Shown piece by piece: positions 1 to 8,790 of a stretch of 64,000 nt of DNA. The stretch is from Methylobacterium sp. UNC378MF. Lineage in GTDB: Bacteria > Pseudomonadota > Alphaproteobacteria > Rhizobiales > Beijerinckiaceae. Below the pieces are notes generated by a model. It was given only the letters and a program-made list of their open reading frames with translations, did not search any database and was not told the DNA's origin. How positions within the stretch are numbered: the stretch's first letter is position 1; the number at the start of each line of letters is the position of its first letter. The stretch spans positions 148,955 to 212,954 of the forward strand of contig NZ_FMWU01000008.1 of the NCBI RefSeq assembly GCF_900103195.1, in the 5' to 3' direction. The translations under genes and the position numbers were made by a program.

Positions 1-432
1 CGCCTGGTCGAGGGTCGCCTGCGAGACGCTGTTGCCCGACATCAGGCGCCGGGTTCGGGCCTCGGCGGCGTCGGCGTTCTCGGCCTGCGCCTTCGCGTCG
101 GCGAGGTCGGCCTCGGCGCGGGTCAGGTCGAAGCGGGTCACGATGGTGTCGAGCGCCGCGAGCCGCTGACCCCGGGTGACGAGATCGCCGATCGTGACGT
201 CCCGCGCCACCATGCGGCCGGGGATCTGGAAACCGAGCTGCGCCTGATAGCGCGGCTCGATCGTGCCGGCGAACGGCCCGAACGTGACGGTGTCGCTCGG
301 TACGACCACCTGCGTAAGCACCGGACGGATGGCAGCGGCCTCCGCGGCCTGGCCGCCCTCCTCGCTGTGCCCGTTGCAGCCCCCCAGCGTCGCCGCGACG
401 AAGCTCAGGGCGAGGTACGTCCGCGCCTTCAC
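1..432 (-). CDS. RND efflux periplasmic adaptor, N-terminal part (cut by window edge)
   Basis: This is the N-terminal 144 codons of a membrane-fusion (HlyD/AcrA-type) adaptor that would bridge an inner-membrane RND pump and an outer-membrane channel. Translation from a GTG at 432 gives a short hydrophobic leader ending in a lipobox-like LGGC, then the adaptor barrel (AGTIEPRYQAQLGFQIPGRM) and the beginning of an alpha-helical hairpin rich in A, E and D. The gene runs off the window at base 1. Its GTG start overlaps the stop of the upstream adaptor gene by four bases (GTGA), so the two adaptors are in one operon and probably translationally coupled. The pump gene itself should lie beyond the left edge. 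Two adaptors in a row is common in Rhizobiales RND operons. The family is clear; the substrate is unknown. Confidence 0.8.
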   Translation of the reverse strand, partial: MKARTYLALSFVAATLGGCNGHSEEGGQAAEAAAIRPVLTQVVVPSDTVTFGPFAGTIEPRYQAQLGFQIPGRMVARDVTIGDLVTRGQRLAALDTIVTRFDLTRAEADLADAKAQAENADAAEARTRRLMSGNSVSQATLDQA

Positions 433-1532
433 GGGCGATCTCCGATCTCGGCGGCCGCGACAAGCTGGCCGGGGCGCAGGAACTGGATGCCGGCGACGAC
501 AACGCGCTCGCCCGGCTCGACGCCGCGCTTCAGCGCGATGATGTCGGGGCCGAAGCGGTCGATCTCGACGGCGCGCACCGATACCGTCCGGTGGTCGGGA
601 TCGTAGATCCACACGGAGGGCCGCCCGTCGTAGCGGTACAGCGCCGACCAGGGCAGGATCACCGATTCATGCGGCGCGAAGCGTCCGCGCCCGACCACGA
701 CCGCGCCGAGACCCATGCCGGCGGGCGTCGCCTTCAGACCGATCTTGACCCGCACCGTGCCGCTCGCGGAATCGACCGTCGGCGAGATCTCGCGCACGGT
801 CCCGGTCGCGGTGACCGCCGGATCCGACTGCAGCGCGACCGCGATCGTGTCGCCGGCCGGGGGCTGCGCCAGCAGGGATTCGTAGACATTGAAGACCGCG
901 TCGCGGGGGCCGTCCTGCGCGATCACCAGGACGGTCTGGCCTGACTGGACCACCTGGCCGACCTCGAAGCTGCGGCTGGTCACGACACCGGCCACGCCGG
1001 CGCGCAATTCCGTGTACGAGAACTGCTCCTGCGCGGTCCCGAGGGCCGCCTTCGCCGAGTCGACGGCTGCCTGTGTCGTGCGCAGCTCCTGCTCGGCATT
1101 GTCGTAGGTCGAGCGCGTGGTGAAGCCGCCGGCGAGAAGTTGCTTCTGGCGCTCGAACGACATCTTGGCCTGGGTCAGCAGCGCCTCGGCCGAAGCGAGG
1201 GCGGCCTTGGCGTTGTCGAGATTCGCTTGCTGGGTCAGCGGTTCGAGGACGGCGAGTACTTGGTCGGCGGTCACGTGGTCACCGACCTCGACACGCCGTT
1301 CGGCAACCTTGCCGTTCGTCCGGAACGAGACGTTGACCTGCGCCTGGGCCTGGATGTCGCCGGTCACCACGACATCGAGCGCCAGCGGCGTCCGGCGCGC
1401 CTGCACCACCCGAACGCGCGCCAGAGCCGGATCGAGCGCCGGTTCCGATTCGGCCCGAGCGCATCCGATCGATGCGAACGCGGTTAAGGCCAGTAGGATG
1501 GTCGCTGGGATAGCGAAGGCAATGCGGCTCAT
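429..1532 (-). CDS. RND efflux transporter periplasmic adaptor subunit
   Basis: A 367-residue HlyD/AcrA-type membrane-fusion protein. The N-terminus is a signal sequence ending in a possible lipobox (ASIGC, about residues 20-24), so it may be a lipoprotein. Next come a lipoyl-like/barrel segment (ALDVVVTGDIQAQAQVNVSF), a helical hairpin at about residues 95-165, the second barrel half (TELRAGVAGVVTSRSFEVGQ) and a membrane-proximal domain ending near ERVVVAGIQFLRPGQLV. It is first in a minus-strand operon with a second adaptor at 432-1 and diverges from a tetR gene, a normal arrangement for a locally repressed multidrug or solvent efflux system. The start is the ATG at 1532, just beyond the shared control region. 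Substrate unknown. Confidence 0.88.
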   Translation of the reverse strand: MSRIAFAIPATILLALTAFASIGCARAESEPALDPALARVRVVQARRTPLALDVVVTGDIQAQAQVNVSFRTNGKVAERRVEVGDHVTADQVLAVLEPLTQQANLDNAKAALASAEALLTQAKMSFERQKQLLAGGFTTRSTYDNAEQELRTTQAAVDSAKAALGTAQEQFSYTELRAGVAGVVTSRSFEVGQVVQSGQTVLVIAQDGPRDAVFNVYESLLAQPPAGDTIAVALQSDPAVTATGTVREISPTVDSASGTVRVKIGLKATPAGMGLGAVVVGRGRFAPHESVILPWSALYRYDGRPSVWIYDPDHRTVSVRAVEIDRFGPDIIALKRGVEPGERVVVAGIQFLRPGQLVAAAEIGDRP

Positions 1533-1597
1533 GCGATCGACCGTGTCGGCGCGACTCGTGCGAAATGCGTGGCGCGTTCCTACGCTATCCGTTACAT

Positions 1598-1611
1598 ACC
1601 GTCCAGACGGT
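1598..1611. promoter_or_regulatory. Palindromic operator between efflux genes and tetR
   Basis: The sequence ACCGTCCAGACGGT has two perfect 6-bp arms (ACCGTC/GACGGT) around a CA centre. It lies 19 bp before the tetR start and 66 bp before the adaptor start, in the only gap between the divergent genes. Short palindromes of this shape are typical TetR-family operators. By inference, the adjacent TetR protein binds here and represses both directions. Confidence 0.65.
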
Positions 1612-1629
1612 TTTTAATGCAGGTCGGCG

Positions 1630-2193
1630 ATGCAGGTGAAGCGACAGCGGCTGGCGGCGCGGCCCGAGATCATCTTGGAGGCGGCCGCGGCCGTGCTCCT
1701 GAAGGCCGGCGTGCGGGGGCTGACCATAGATGCAGTCGCGGCCGAAGCCGGGCTGAGCAAAGGCGGGGTTCTGCACCATTATGCGTCGAAGGATGCACTG
1801 GTGGCGGCCCTCGTCGCCCGCAAGCTCGCGGATGTGCGGGCGGAGATCGACGCCTGCGCGCGCGAGATTCCCGCCGGTCCATCGCAACTTCCCCGCGCGA
1901 TGGTTGCGCATATCCGCGGGCATTATTGCGAGGACGACGAGTCGGCCCGTGCGCTTCTCCTGGCATCGATGGAATCGCCGGAAGCACAGAAGGACTTCCA
2001 GGCGTTCGTCGCGGATCAGCTGGACCAGCTCGGACGGATCGACGGCGCCCGCCCTGGCGAGGGCTCTGTCCTTTACTTCGCCATTCTGGGTCTGTTCATG
2101 ACCCGGGCGCTGGGCTTTCAGCAGCTCGATGGGGATGCCCTGGCGCCGATGCTCGACGCCCTCGATCGCTTGGCCGGGCAGGCCGACAGCTGA
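1630..2193 (+). CDS. TetR/AcrR-family transcriptional repressor
   Basis: A 187-residue TetR-family regulator. The N-terminal helix-turn-helix is clear at about residues 10-55: LTIDAVAAEAGLSKGGVLHH followed by YASKDALVAALV. The C-terminal ligand-binding half is variable, and its sequence (FQAFVADQLDQL, ALGFQQLDGDALAPMLDALDRL) resembles the TetR_C domains of drug-efflux repressors. It is transcribed away from the RND adaptor operon, and a perfect palindrome sits in the shared gap, so it most likely represses the efflux genes and itself. The ligand cannot be told from sequence. The ATG at 1630 starts the HTH at the usual distance; no strong Shine-Dalgarno is visible. Confidence 0.88.
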   Translation: MQVKRQRLAARPEIILEAAAAVLLKAGVRGLTIDAVAAEAGLSKGGVLHHYASKDALVAALVARKLADVRAEIDACAREIPAGPSQLPRAMVAHIRGHYCEDDESARALLLASMESPEAQKDFQAFVADQLDQLGRIDGARPGEGSVLYFAILGLFMTRALGFQQLDGDALAPMLDALDRLAGQADS

Positions 2194-2203
2194 GGAAGCG
2201 GGC

Positions 2204-3268
2204 TCAGGCCTGGAACGCGAGAATCGCCCGGGTGCCGCGGCTCCTCGGAACGTACGATAAGGCCGAGCGCAGGTTCGACGCCATGGCGCGCACGATCCGC
2301 GATCCGAGGCCGGTGCCGCGGATCTCGCCCTCCCCGGTCCAACCGATGCCGTCGTCCTCGACGGCCAGGAGTACAGTGTCGGCGGCGTCGCACTCGATAG
2401 CGACACGGATTTCGCCCGACGTGCCGAGCGGATAAGCGTACTTGTAGGCGTTGGTGACGAGTTCGGTCACGACCACGCCGACCGACACAGCCTTGTCCGT
2501 CGAGAGGCGCACAGGCGCGGCCTGCAGGCGTATCGCATGATCCCGCCCGCTTGCCCGCATGGCCGCCTGCAGTTCCTCAACGAGACTTTGCAGGTAGGCG
2601 TCGAGTTCGACGGATTCCACGTCGTCCGAGGTGTAGAGGCGGCGATGGATACCCGCGATCGCCGAGATCCGAGCCTGCATCTCGTCGAGCGCCGCCTTGG
2701 CGGCCGTGTCCGTCACGGCGTTGCGCTGCATGTGCGCCAGCGCCGCAACGAGTGCCAGAGAATTGGCCACGCGGTGATTGACCTCGCGCAGCAGCAGTTC
2801 GGCACGGTCGCGCGCCTCGCGCATCTCGGCCTCTGCCCGCTCCTTGTCGCGCCGGAGGCTCTCCTGCCGGAGTGCCGTGGCGACGGCCTCGCCGAGCAGC
2901 TCCCGAAATTGGCCTTGGACGTCCTTCCAGACGTAGTCCACCGCGCCGGCCTTCAAAGCCGCCACGGCAACGCGGCTGTCCTCCGAGCCGGTCACGTAGA
3001 TGACCGGGGGCGCCTCGGGCAGCGCGCGGATTTCCGGCAGCAGGTCGAGGCCGGTCTGGCCGGGCATATGGTGGTCGAGGGCGACGGCATCGATCCCGCC
3101 CTGCGCGAGCCGCGCCAGGCCCGCGGCGCCGTCGGAACAGAGTTCGACCGTGTAGCCACGCTTTTCCAGGGCGCGCCGAACCAAGCGTCCGAGGCCTGGA
3201 TCGTCGTCGATGTAGAGGATGCGTGCCGCCGCGGCGGTGACATCCCCGCTGGCACGTCCGGCGCTCAT
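2204..3268 (-). CDS. Receiver-HWE/HisKA_2 histidine kinase (hybrid)
   Basis: A 354-residue protein with an N-terminal receiver domain (DDD at 21-23, phospho-acceptor Asp65 in ALDHHMPG, VTGSEDS switch region) followed by a HisKA_2-type dimerisation domain with phospho-His165 in LLREVNHRVANSLALVAALA and a C-terminal HATPase (TELVTNAYKYAYP, EDDGIGWTGEGEIRGTGLGS). It has no membrane segment, so it is cytosolic. This receiver-first order is typical of alphaproteobacterial kinases that work in phosphorelays. It is last of three genes, overlapping the upstream response regulator by ATGA, so the three products are made together. By inference it takes part in a relay with the MHYT kinase and Rcp1-like regulator. 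It converges on tetR with 10 bp between. Confidence 0.88.
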   Translation of the reverse strand: MSAGRASGDVTAAAARILYIDDDPGLGRLVRRALEKRGYTVELCSDGAAGLARLAQGGIDAVALDHHMPGQTGLDLLPEIRALPEAPPVIYVTGSEDSRVAVAALKAGAVDYVWKDVQGQFRELLGEAVATALRQESLRRDKERAEAEMREARDRAELLLREVNHRVANSLALVAALAHMQRNAVTDTAAKAALDEMQARISAIAGIHRRLYTSDDVESVELDAYLQSLVEELQAAMRASGRDHAIRLQAAPVRLSTDKAVSVGVVVTELVTNAYKYAYPLGTSGEIRVAIECDAADTVLLAVEDDGIGWTGEGEIRGTGLGSRIVRAMASNLRSALSYVPRSRGTRAILAFQA

Positions 3269-3717
3269 GGGTTCTGCGGAACCTGCATGACCGAGAAGAA
3301 CAGTCCGAGCTGGCGGATCGCGTTCGCGAAGCCGTCATAGCTCACCGGTTTGGTGATGTAGACATTGGCGCCGAGATCGTAGCAGCGCTGGATCTCGCGG
3401 CTGTCGTCCGTGGTGGTCAGCACCACCACGGGGGAGCGCCGCGTATGCGGATTCGCTTTGACCTTCTCGAGGATATCGAGGCCGGTCATGTCGGGCAGGT
3501 TGAGATCGAGCAGGATCAGCAGATGCCGCCGCGCGCTCGCCTCGCCGGTGCCATCGGTCCCGAAAAGGTATTCCAGCGCGGAGGTGCCGTTCCGGAACGG
3601 GATGATCTCGTTGTTGACGCCGGCGCGGCGGATGTTCCGCTCGATCAGGCGCGCATGCCCTTCGTCATCCTCGATCATCACGATGCTGACGGGGTGCACG
3701 GGCGGTTCCACGCTCAT
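3265..3717 (-). CDS. Single-domain response regulator (Rcp1-like)
   Basis: A 150-residue stand-alone receiver domain: acidic pocket EDD at residues 16-18, phospho-acceptor Asp71 in LILLDLNLPD, Thr-rich VLTTTDDS switch and the conserved Lys in YITKPVSYDGF. It has no output domain. The length and the insertion between beta-2 and beta-3 (LFGTDGTGEASARRH) match the Rcp1/CheY-like regulators that pair with phytochrome-type and PAS kinases. It sits between two kinases, overlapping both neighbours by four bases, so it is probably the phosphate shuttle between them. No DNA target is expected. Confidence 0.9.
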   Translation of the reverse strand: MSVEPPVHPVSIVMIEDDEGHARLIERNIRRAGVNNEIIPFRNGTSALEYLFGTDGTGEASARRHLLILLDLNLPDMTGLDILEKVKANPHTRRSPVVVLTTTDDSREIQRCYDLGANVYITKPVSYDGFANAIRQLGLFFSVMQVPQNP

Positions 3718-5594
3718 TCGGCGGCGATGGACGCCGGTTCAGGGTTTCTGTCCGCTGTAGCTGTCCCGCGCGGCAAGGTCACGTCGAACGTCGTGCCGAC
3801 ACCGAGTTCTGAACGGATCTCGATTCTGCCGCCGAACGAGCGCACCAGAGCCTTCACGTGGGCGAGGCCGATCCCCTCGCCCTGACGATCCTGGACGCCC
3901 GACCTGCGGAAGAGTTCGAACACGCGGGCATGGTCCCGCGCCGCGATCCCTCGACCGTTATCGGCGACGGAGAAGCAGACACTGCGATCGCCGATGGACT
4001 TGGCCGTAACGGTGACGCGTCCAGGCCGTGTCGAGTCGAGGTATTTCACGGCATTGTCCAAGAGGTTGCCGAAAATCTGCTCGACCGCGAGTCGATCGGC
4101 GACGATCCCCGGCAAATCGCGAGCGATCGTCACTGAGGCGCCGACCGCCTCCGCCTGATGCCGCTGGGCGTCCGCCACGCCGCGGAGCAGGTTCGTCATG
4201 TCGAGGGGTTCGGGCGAGAATTGCCGGCGCCCCTCGCGGGAGAGCTTCAGGACGGCGGCGATCAGCCCCTCCATCCGGTTCACCGCCGCCTTGATGAAGC
4301 CGAGCGCTTCGCCGAGATCCGCGTCGAGCCGCTGCGCCTCCGGGTGCCCCCGGAGGGCCGTGGCGATCTCGGTCCGGGTCGCCTCCAACTCGCTCGTGAA
4401 CCCCATCACGTTGACCAGCGGCGCGCGCAAGTCGTGGCTGACGATGTAGGCGTAGCGCTGGATCTCCTCGTTCGATTCGCGCAGGTCGGCTTCGGCCTGC
4501 CGCTGCTCGGTGATGTCCGTGTGGACCCCGACCCACTCGCGGATCGCGCCCCGCGCGTCGAGCACCGGGATGGCTCGGATCGCGAAGTGGCGCCACGTCC
4601 CGTCGCGGGACCGGACCCGGTGCTCGTGAATGTAGGTGCGCCGCGCCCGTACGGTCGCGTTCCAGCTCTCGACGGAGGCCTGCATGTCATCGGGATGCAC
4701 CGCATCGGCCCAGCCGTAGCCCTGATACTCCTCCCGCGTCTGACCCGTAATCGCGCTCCAGCCGGGTTGATCGCCAATCATCCGGCCCTCGGGATCGTTC
4801 GTCCAGAGCACGCCGCGCACCGCCTGGACCGCGGCGCGGAACCGGGCCTCGCTCGCCTGGAGTTCCCGCTGCACGCGCTGCTGGTCCAAAGACGAGGCGA
4901 GCATCGCGAGGAACAGAATGAGGAAGGTCGCGCCGGCGATGTAGAGCGCGAGATTCTGCCGCCCCTGCACGCCGATTACGGCATGTGCGGCGTGGGCGCC
5001 GGCCGCTTCGGCGGTGACCGTCGCCGCGGCCATGCCTGTGTAGTGCATCCCCGCCACCGCCAGACCCATGACACAGGCCGCGAGGAGCTTCTGCCAGACG
5101 CCGTGCTGGCGGAAGGAGAGCCACAGGGCAGCCGTCGCCGCCGTCACGGCGATCGCCACTGAGAGGGCGACCACGGCCGGGCTGTAGGCGAGGTTGCCGG
5201 GGATCCGGAGCGCCGCCATGCCGGTGTAGTGCATGCCGGCGACGCCCAGGCCCATCAGCGGACCGGCCACGAAGAGCCCGCCGGGCCCTTTGCCGACGCG
5301 CGCCGCCCACAGGAAGGCGGACCCTGTGGCCGCGATGGCGATTGCGAGGGACAGGAGCGTTAAGCCGAGATCGTAGGCGGCCGGCATGCCCATCTCGAAG
5401 GCCAGCATGCCGACGAAGTGCATCGACCAGATACCCCCGCCCATGGCGAGCGCCGCGCCGGCGATCCACGGCCAGCGCGGACCGGCGACGGGGCCACGGA
5501 GGCGGGCACCCAGGTCCAGCGCGGTATAGGACGCGAAGACTGCCAGGCCGATCGACAGGGCGACGAGGGCCGGATTGTAGCCAGTATGGACCAT
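3714..5594 (-). CDS. MHYT-PAS sensor histidine kinase
   Basis: A 626-residue membrane kinase. The N-terminal ~220 residues form an MHYT domain with seven predicted membrane helices and three signature copies: WSMHFVGMLAF, GVAGMHYTGMAALRIP and AVAGMHYTGMAAATV. MHYT domains are proposed to bind a metal (copper) and sense O2, CO or NO; that is a family prediction, not shown here. A PAS/PAC domain follows (LWTNDPEGRMIGDQPGWSA; WVGVHTDITEQRQAEADL), then HisKA with phospho-His near residue 386 in YIVSHDLRAPLVNVMGF and an HATPase with NLLDNAVKY and NGRGIAARD. It heads a three-gene operon (kinase, receiver, receiver-kinase) joined by ATGA overlaps. Confidence 0.9.
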   Translation of the reverse strand: MVHTGYNPALVALSIGLAVFASYTALDLGARLRGPVAGPRWPWIAGAALAMGGGIWSMHFVGMLAFEMGMPAAYDLGLTLLSLAIAIAATGSAFLWAARVGKGPGGLFVAGPLMGLGVAGMHYTGMAALRIPGNLAYSPAVVALSVAIAVTAATAALWLSFRQHGVWQKLLAACVMGLAVAGMHYTGMAAATVTAEAAGAHAAHAVIGVQGRQNLALYIAGATFLILFLAMLASSLDQQRVQRELQASEARFRAAVQAVRGVLWTNDPEGRMIGDQPGWSAITGQTREEYQGYGWADAVHPDDMQASVESWNATVRARRTYIHEHRVRSRDGTWRHFAIRAIPVLDARGAIREWVGVHTDITEQRQAEADLRESNEEIQRYAYIVSHDLRAPLVNVMGFTSELEATRTEIATALRGHPEAQRLDADLGEALGFIKAAVNRMEGLIAAVLKLSREGRRQFSPEPLDMTNLLRGVADAQRHQAEAVGASVTIARDLPGIVADRLAVEQIFGNLLDNAVKYLDSTRPGRVTVTAKSIGDRSVCFSVADNGRGIAARDHARVFELFRRSGVQDRQGEGIGLAHVKALVRSFGGRIEIRSELGVGTTFDVTLPRGTATADRNPEPASIAAE

Positions 5595-6091
5595 CGACTG
5601 CGACCGACGCCTGAAGAGCGCTGGCTCCGATGTATCCCGGGCGCATGCTCGGCGCTATCGCAATTCCGAGGCGCCCAAGTCTTCTGAATACCGCGCCTCG
5701 TCGAGGGCTCTCGGGCTGCACGGCACGGCTTCCGATTGACGGCTGCCGGGAGCTTCTGGACCCTCTGATCGACGTCGCGATGTCATATCGTATGGCGCGG
5801 CGTCGTGCTGCATGGTCGCGACAGGCTACGGCAAGCACGAGCTGCGATGATCGGCCGGAGTATGTGCCTGCTCGAAGATCGGCCGGCATGCCGCGCATTC
5901 GATCGGGTTAACCGCCGATTGCGGGTGCTGGCCGCGCCCTCCGGTGGCCGGCGACGAGCCGATCCGGGTGCCGCTGCCGATGCGCTGCCCGGCCATGAAG
6001 AAAAAATTCGCGTGCGTCGCGCGGCGATGGTCTCTCCTGCCGTGCGTGCGCGTTCTAGGTTCTGTCGATCGCTCATCGCGAATGCAGATTC
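5595..6091. other. Gap without a supported gene
   Basis: This 497-bp stretch separates the minus-strand MHYT operon from a plus-strand gene, so it should hold two divergent promoters. Short reading frames cross it on both strands, but none has a good Shine-Dalgarno or recognisable protein sequence. I see no tRNA, clear palindrome or repeat. Confidence 0.5.
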
Positions 6092-6784
6092 ATGAACGGA
6101 CACGCCGCGGTACGACTTCCGGACGATCTGCGCGAAGCTCTGGCGCAGGCTCTGTACGATTATGATCAGAGCGATGGGGATGATCGACCCGCCTGGACCG
6201 GTGCCGATCTGGCGGCTCGGAATCCCGCTCTTCGGGAGCGCTACCTCCAATCCGCCGACGCCCTCGTCGATGGGCCGTTGGCGGCATGGCTGGCGTGTCG
6301 CCTCGCCGACGAAGAGGAATTACGCGTTCTGCGTCGGCAGCGTATGGCGCCGGAGCGCGAGCGCGAGCTTCTCGAAGCCAACAACCGCTTGCTCGCGCGG
6401 GCCGAGTTTGCCGAATCGGCCCGGGCGGCTGCGGAGGACGCCCTTACCACGCTGCGCCGCGAGCGCGACGTGGCCCGGGAAGCGGAGGCGTTCTGGCAGC
6501 AATTTGCGTTCGACGCCGACGATCTCGCAACCCGCCGCCTTATCGAGCAGACGGAGACGCGCGCCGAGGCCGAGAGACGCGCGATCGAGGAACGATGCCG
6601 ACGGGAGCGCGCGGAAGCGGCGCTGCGCCTGTTTGCCGACCGCGCCGACGTCATGCCGAAGGAGGGCTGGGCGTCGGAATTGGCGCACGCCAACCGTGAT
6701 ATCCCGCTCTGGTGGTTCCATGCGGCGCGGGTCGCACTCGAGCCGCCGGACCTCACCAAGCCGACCGGAGACAGCGAGGCCTGA
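6092..6784 (+). CDS. Hypothetical coiled-coil protein
   Basis: A 230-residue protein I do not recognise. Residues about 75-195 are strongly charged and heptad-like (RQRMAPERERELLEANNRLL, RAEAERRAIEERCRRERAEA), predicting a long coiled coil. The C-terminus has an aromatic patch (RDIPLWWFHAARVALEPPD). There is no signal peptide or membrane helix, so it is probably cytosolic. Codon use matches the surroundings, with GC at third positions, and the frame stays open from an ATG, supporting a real gene. It stands alone between two gaps, with a convergent small gene 5 bp downstream. No function can be assigned. Confidence 0.6.
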   Translation: MNGHAAVRLPDDLREALAQALYDYDQSDGDDRPAWTGADLAARNPALRERYLQSADALVDGPLAAWLACRLADEEELRVLRRQRMAPERERELLEANNRLLARAEFAESARAAAEDALTTLRRERDVAREAEAFWQQFAFDADDLATRRLIEQTETRAEAERRAIEERCRRERAEAALRLFADRADVMPKEGWASELAHANRDIPLWWFHAARVALEPPDLTKPTGDSEA

Positions 6785-6789
6785 GAGCG

Positions 6790-7068
6790 TCAGGCCGCGG
6801 CGGGCTGCTTTCCACTCGTGTCCCGGAACAAGGCCGTGCAGCCGGAGCCACGATGCATGCTCAGGATCGACGCGCGGTCGATTTCCGGGTGGGTCTTGAG
6901 GACTTTCTGGACGCAGGCGAGGACGCGTTCGTATTGCGCGGCATCGTAGTTCGGCTCCAGCGGGCTCACTGCGATGTAAGTCTCGACCACGAGCACGCGC
7001 TCGGCATGATCGTGGGCGACATCGACGGCGATCCAGGAGGATTTGATCAGGCTGGTGCTGGCGAGCAT
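6790..7068 (-). CDS. Hypothetical small protein
   Basis: A 92-residue protein I do not recognise. It has a beta-strand-like start (SSWIAVDVAHDHAERVLVVE) and a helical middle (DAAQYERVLACVQKVLKTHP), with no signal peptide or membrane segment. The sequence is compositionally normal for a globular cytosolic protein. It ends 5 bp from the end of the convergent coiled-coil gene, and its upstream side faces the frc promoter region. It could be a stand-alone regulatory or stress protein, but nothing in the sequence says so. Confidence 0.5.
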   Translation of the reverse strand: MLASTSLIKSSWIAVDVAHDHAERVLVVETYIAVSPLEPNYDAAQYERVLACVQKVLKTHPEIDRASILSMHRGSGCTALFRDTSGKQPAAA

Positions 7069-7277
7069 GGGCGTCCCTCGATCAGCGTTACGCGGTTCAG
7101 CCCGCGGCGGCGGGCAATTTTGGCGAAATCATGGACCGCTGGCCTACGAATGCCAAGAGGCCGCTTGCCTCCATGCTTTAACGGACGTGTTGAGCGTCAT
7201 GGCGCCCCGGCCTACGGTTGGCCGAGAGGCCCGCGGGCCCGATCCACAATAGGCACTCGCATCCGAAGAATGGCATG

Positions 7278-7287
7278 TGGTATACAA
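7278..7287. promoter_or_regulatory. Candidate GntR-type operator upstream of frc
   Basis: TGGTATACAA is a near-palindrome with a GTATAC core, the shape bound by many FCD-type GntR regulators. It lies 230 bp before frc and 88 bp before the small upstream reading frame. Related motifs occur beside the GntR gene at 12232-12241 and 13539-13548. Assignment to that regulator is inference. Confidence 0.4.
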
Positions 7288-7365
7288 ATTATCGGACTCG
7301 TCACCCCGGGTCCGTGTGACGGTGTCGCGATACGACGAGGCCGCGCTTTGGGAGGGAGAACAAAC

Positions 7366-7461
7366 ATGATCCGCTTGAGGATGGAAGCCCCCTGTCCCGG
7401 CGTTGCGCCCCGCACGTTACGGGACCGTGCCGGCATCGAGCCGGTATCCCGCCCGGCCTGA
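7366..7461 (+). CDS. Possible 31-residue leader peptide upstream of frc
   Basis: This short frame starts with ATG seven bases after a strong Shine-Dalgarno (GGGAGGGAGAA at 7350-7360) and ends 46 bp before frc. The ribosome site is better than the one in front of frc itself. The peptide is Arg- and Pro-rich (begins [15 protein letters not shown]) and matches nothing I know. It could be a translated leader controlling frc, or a chance frame. No attenuator hairpin is obvious between it and frc. Confidence 0.35.
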   Translation: MIRLRMEAPCPGVAPRTLRDRAGIEPVSRPA

Positions 7462-7507
7462 GCCGATTTCCGATATCCCGCGACCGACTCCAACTCCGAG
7501 ACCGATC

Positions 7508-8785
7508 ATGACAAAGGCCCTCGAAGGCGTCCGCATTCTGGACTTTACCCACGTTCAATCCGGTCCGACCTGTACACAGCTCCTGGCTTGGTTCGGCGCC
7601 GACGTCATCAAGGTCGAGCGGCCGGGCGTCGGCGACGCCACGCGCCAGCAGCTTCAGGATGTCCCGGACGTGGACAGCCTGTATTTTACGATGCTGAACC
7701 ACAACAAGCGCTCGATCACGCTCGACTCGAAGAACCCGAAGGGCAAGGAGGTTCTCTGGCGCCTGATCAAGGAATGCGACGTCCTGGTCGAGAACTTTGC
7801 CCCAGGCGCGCTCGCCCGCATGGGTCTCACCTGGGAGAAGATCCACGAGGCCAACCCGCGGATGATTCTCGCCTCCGTGAAGGGCTTCGGCCCGGGCCGC
7901 TACGAGGATTGCAAGGTCTATGAGAACGTCGCCCAATGCGCCGGCGGCTCGGCTTCAACCACGGGTTTCCGCGATGGCATCCCGATGGTGACGGGTGCTC
8001 AGATCGGCGATTCCGGCACTGGCCTGCACCTCGCGCTCGGTATCGTCACGGCCCTGTACCATCGGACCCAGAGCGGTCTCGGTCAGAAGGTCGACTGCGC
8101 GATGCAGGACGGTGTTCTGAACCTGTGCCGGGTCAAGCTGCGCGATCAGCAGCGGCTCGCGCATGGGCCGCTGAAGGAGTACAGCCAGTTCGGTGAGGGC
8201 ATCCCGTTCGGCGAGGCGACCCCGCGCGCGGGCAACGATTCCGGCGGTGGTCAGCCCGGTCGCATCCTGCGCTGCAAGGGCTGGGAACAGGATCCGAATG
8301 CCTACATCTACGTGATCACGCAGGCCGCTGTCTGGGAACCGATCTGCGACATCATCGGTGAGCCCGACTGGAAGACGGATCCGAACTACGCGACCCCGAA
8401 GGCGCGCCTGCCGCATCTCAACGAGATCTTCACGCGGATCGAGGCCTGGACGATGAAGGTGTCGAAGTTCGAGGCGATGGACACCCTGAACAAGTACGAC
8501 ATCCCCTGCGGGCCGATCCTGTCGATGAAGGAGATCGCCGAGGACGAGTCGCTGCGGAAGACCGGCACCATCGTGGAGGTCGATCATCCGACCCGCGGCA
8601 AGTACCTGACTGTGGGCAATCCCATCAAGCTGTCGGCGAGCCCGAGCGAGGTCAAGCGCTCCCCGCTGCTCGGTGAGCACACCGACGAGATCCTCCGTAC
8701 GGTGCTCGGCTATTCCGAGGCCGAGGTCGGCGAGATCTCCGAATCCGGCGCGATCGGCGTGGTTCAGAAGATCGCCGCCGAGTGA
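7508..8785 (+). CDS. frc: Formyl-CoA:oxalate CoA-transferase
   Basis: A 425-residue class III CoA-transferase that moves CoA from formyl-CoA to oxalate, making oxalyl-CoA and formate, the entry step of oxalate use. It is collinear with the Oxalobacter/YfdW enzyme (428 residues): N-terminal [20 protein letters not shown], catalytic Asp168 in [10 protein letters not shown] (Asp169 in the relatives), and the glycine-rich loop [11 protein letters not shown]. The oxalate-specific sequence around [13 protein letters not shown] separates it from carnitine or bile-acid transferases. I chose the ATG at 7508 because it matches the family start; longer versions of the frame are not conserved. A formyl-THF hydrolase-like gene and, further on, an OxlT-type antiporter follow. 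The partner oxalyl-CoA decarboxylase is not in this window. Confidence 0.95.
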   Translation: MTKALEGVRILDFTHVQSGPTCTQLLAWFGADVIKVERPGVGDATRQQLQDVPDVDSLYFTMLNHNKRSITLDSKNPKGKEVLWRLIKECDVLVENFAPGALARMGLTWEKIHEANPRMILASVKGFGPGRYEDCKVYENVAQCAGGSASTTGFRDGIPMVTGAQIGDSGTGLHLALGIVTALYHRTQSGLGQKVDCAMQDGVLNLCRVKLRDQQRLAHGPLKEYSQFGEGIPFGEATPRAGNDSGGGQPGRILRCKGWEQDPNAYIYVITQAAVWEPICDIIGEPDWKTDPNYATPKARLPHLNEIFTRIEAWTMKVSKFEAMDTLNKYDIPCGPILSMKEIAEDESLRKTGTIVEVDHPTRGKYLTVGNPIKLSASPSEVKRSPLLGEHTDEILRTVLGYSEAEVGEISESGAIGVVQKIAAE

Positions 8786-8790
8786 GCGGC

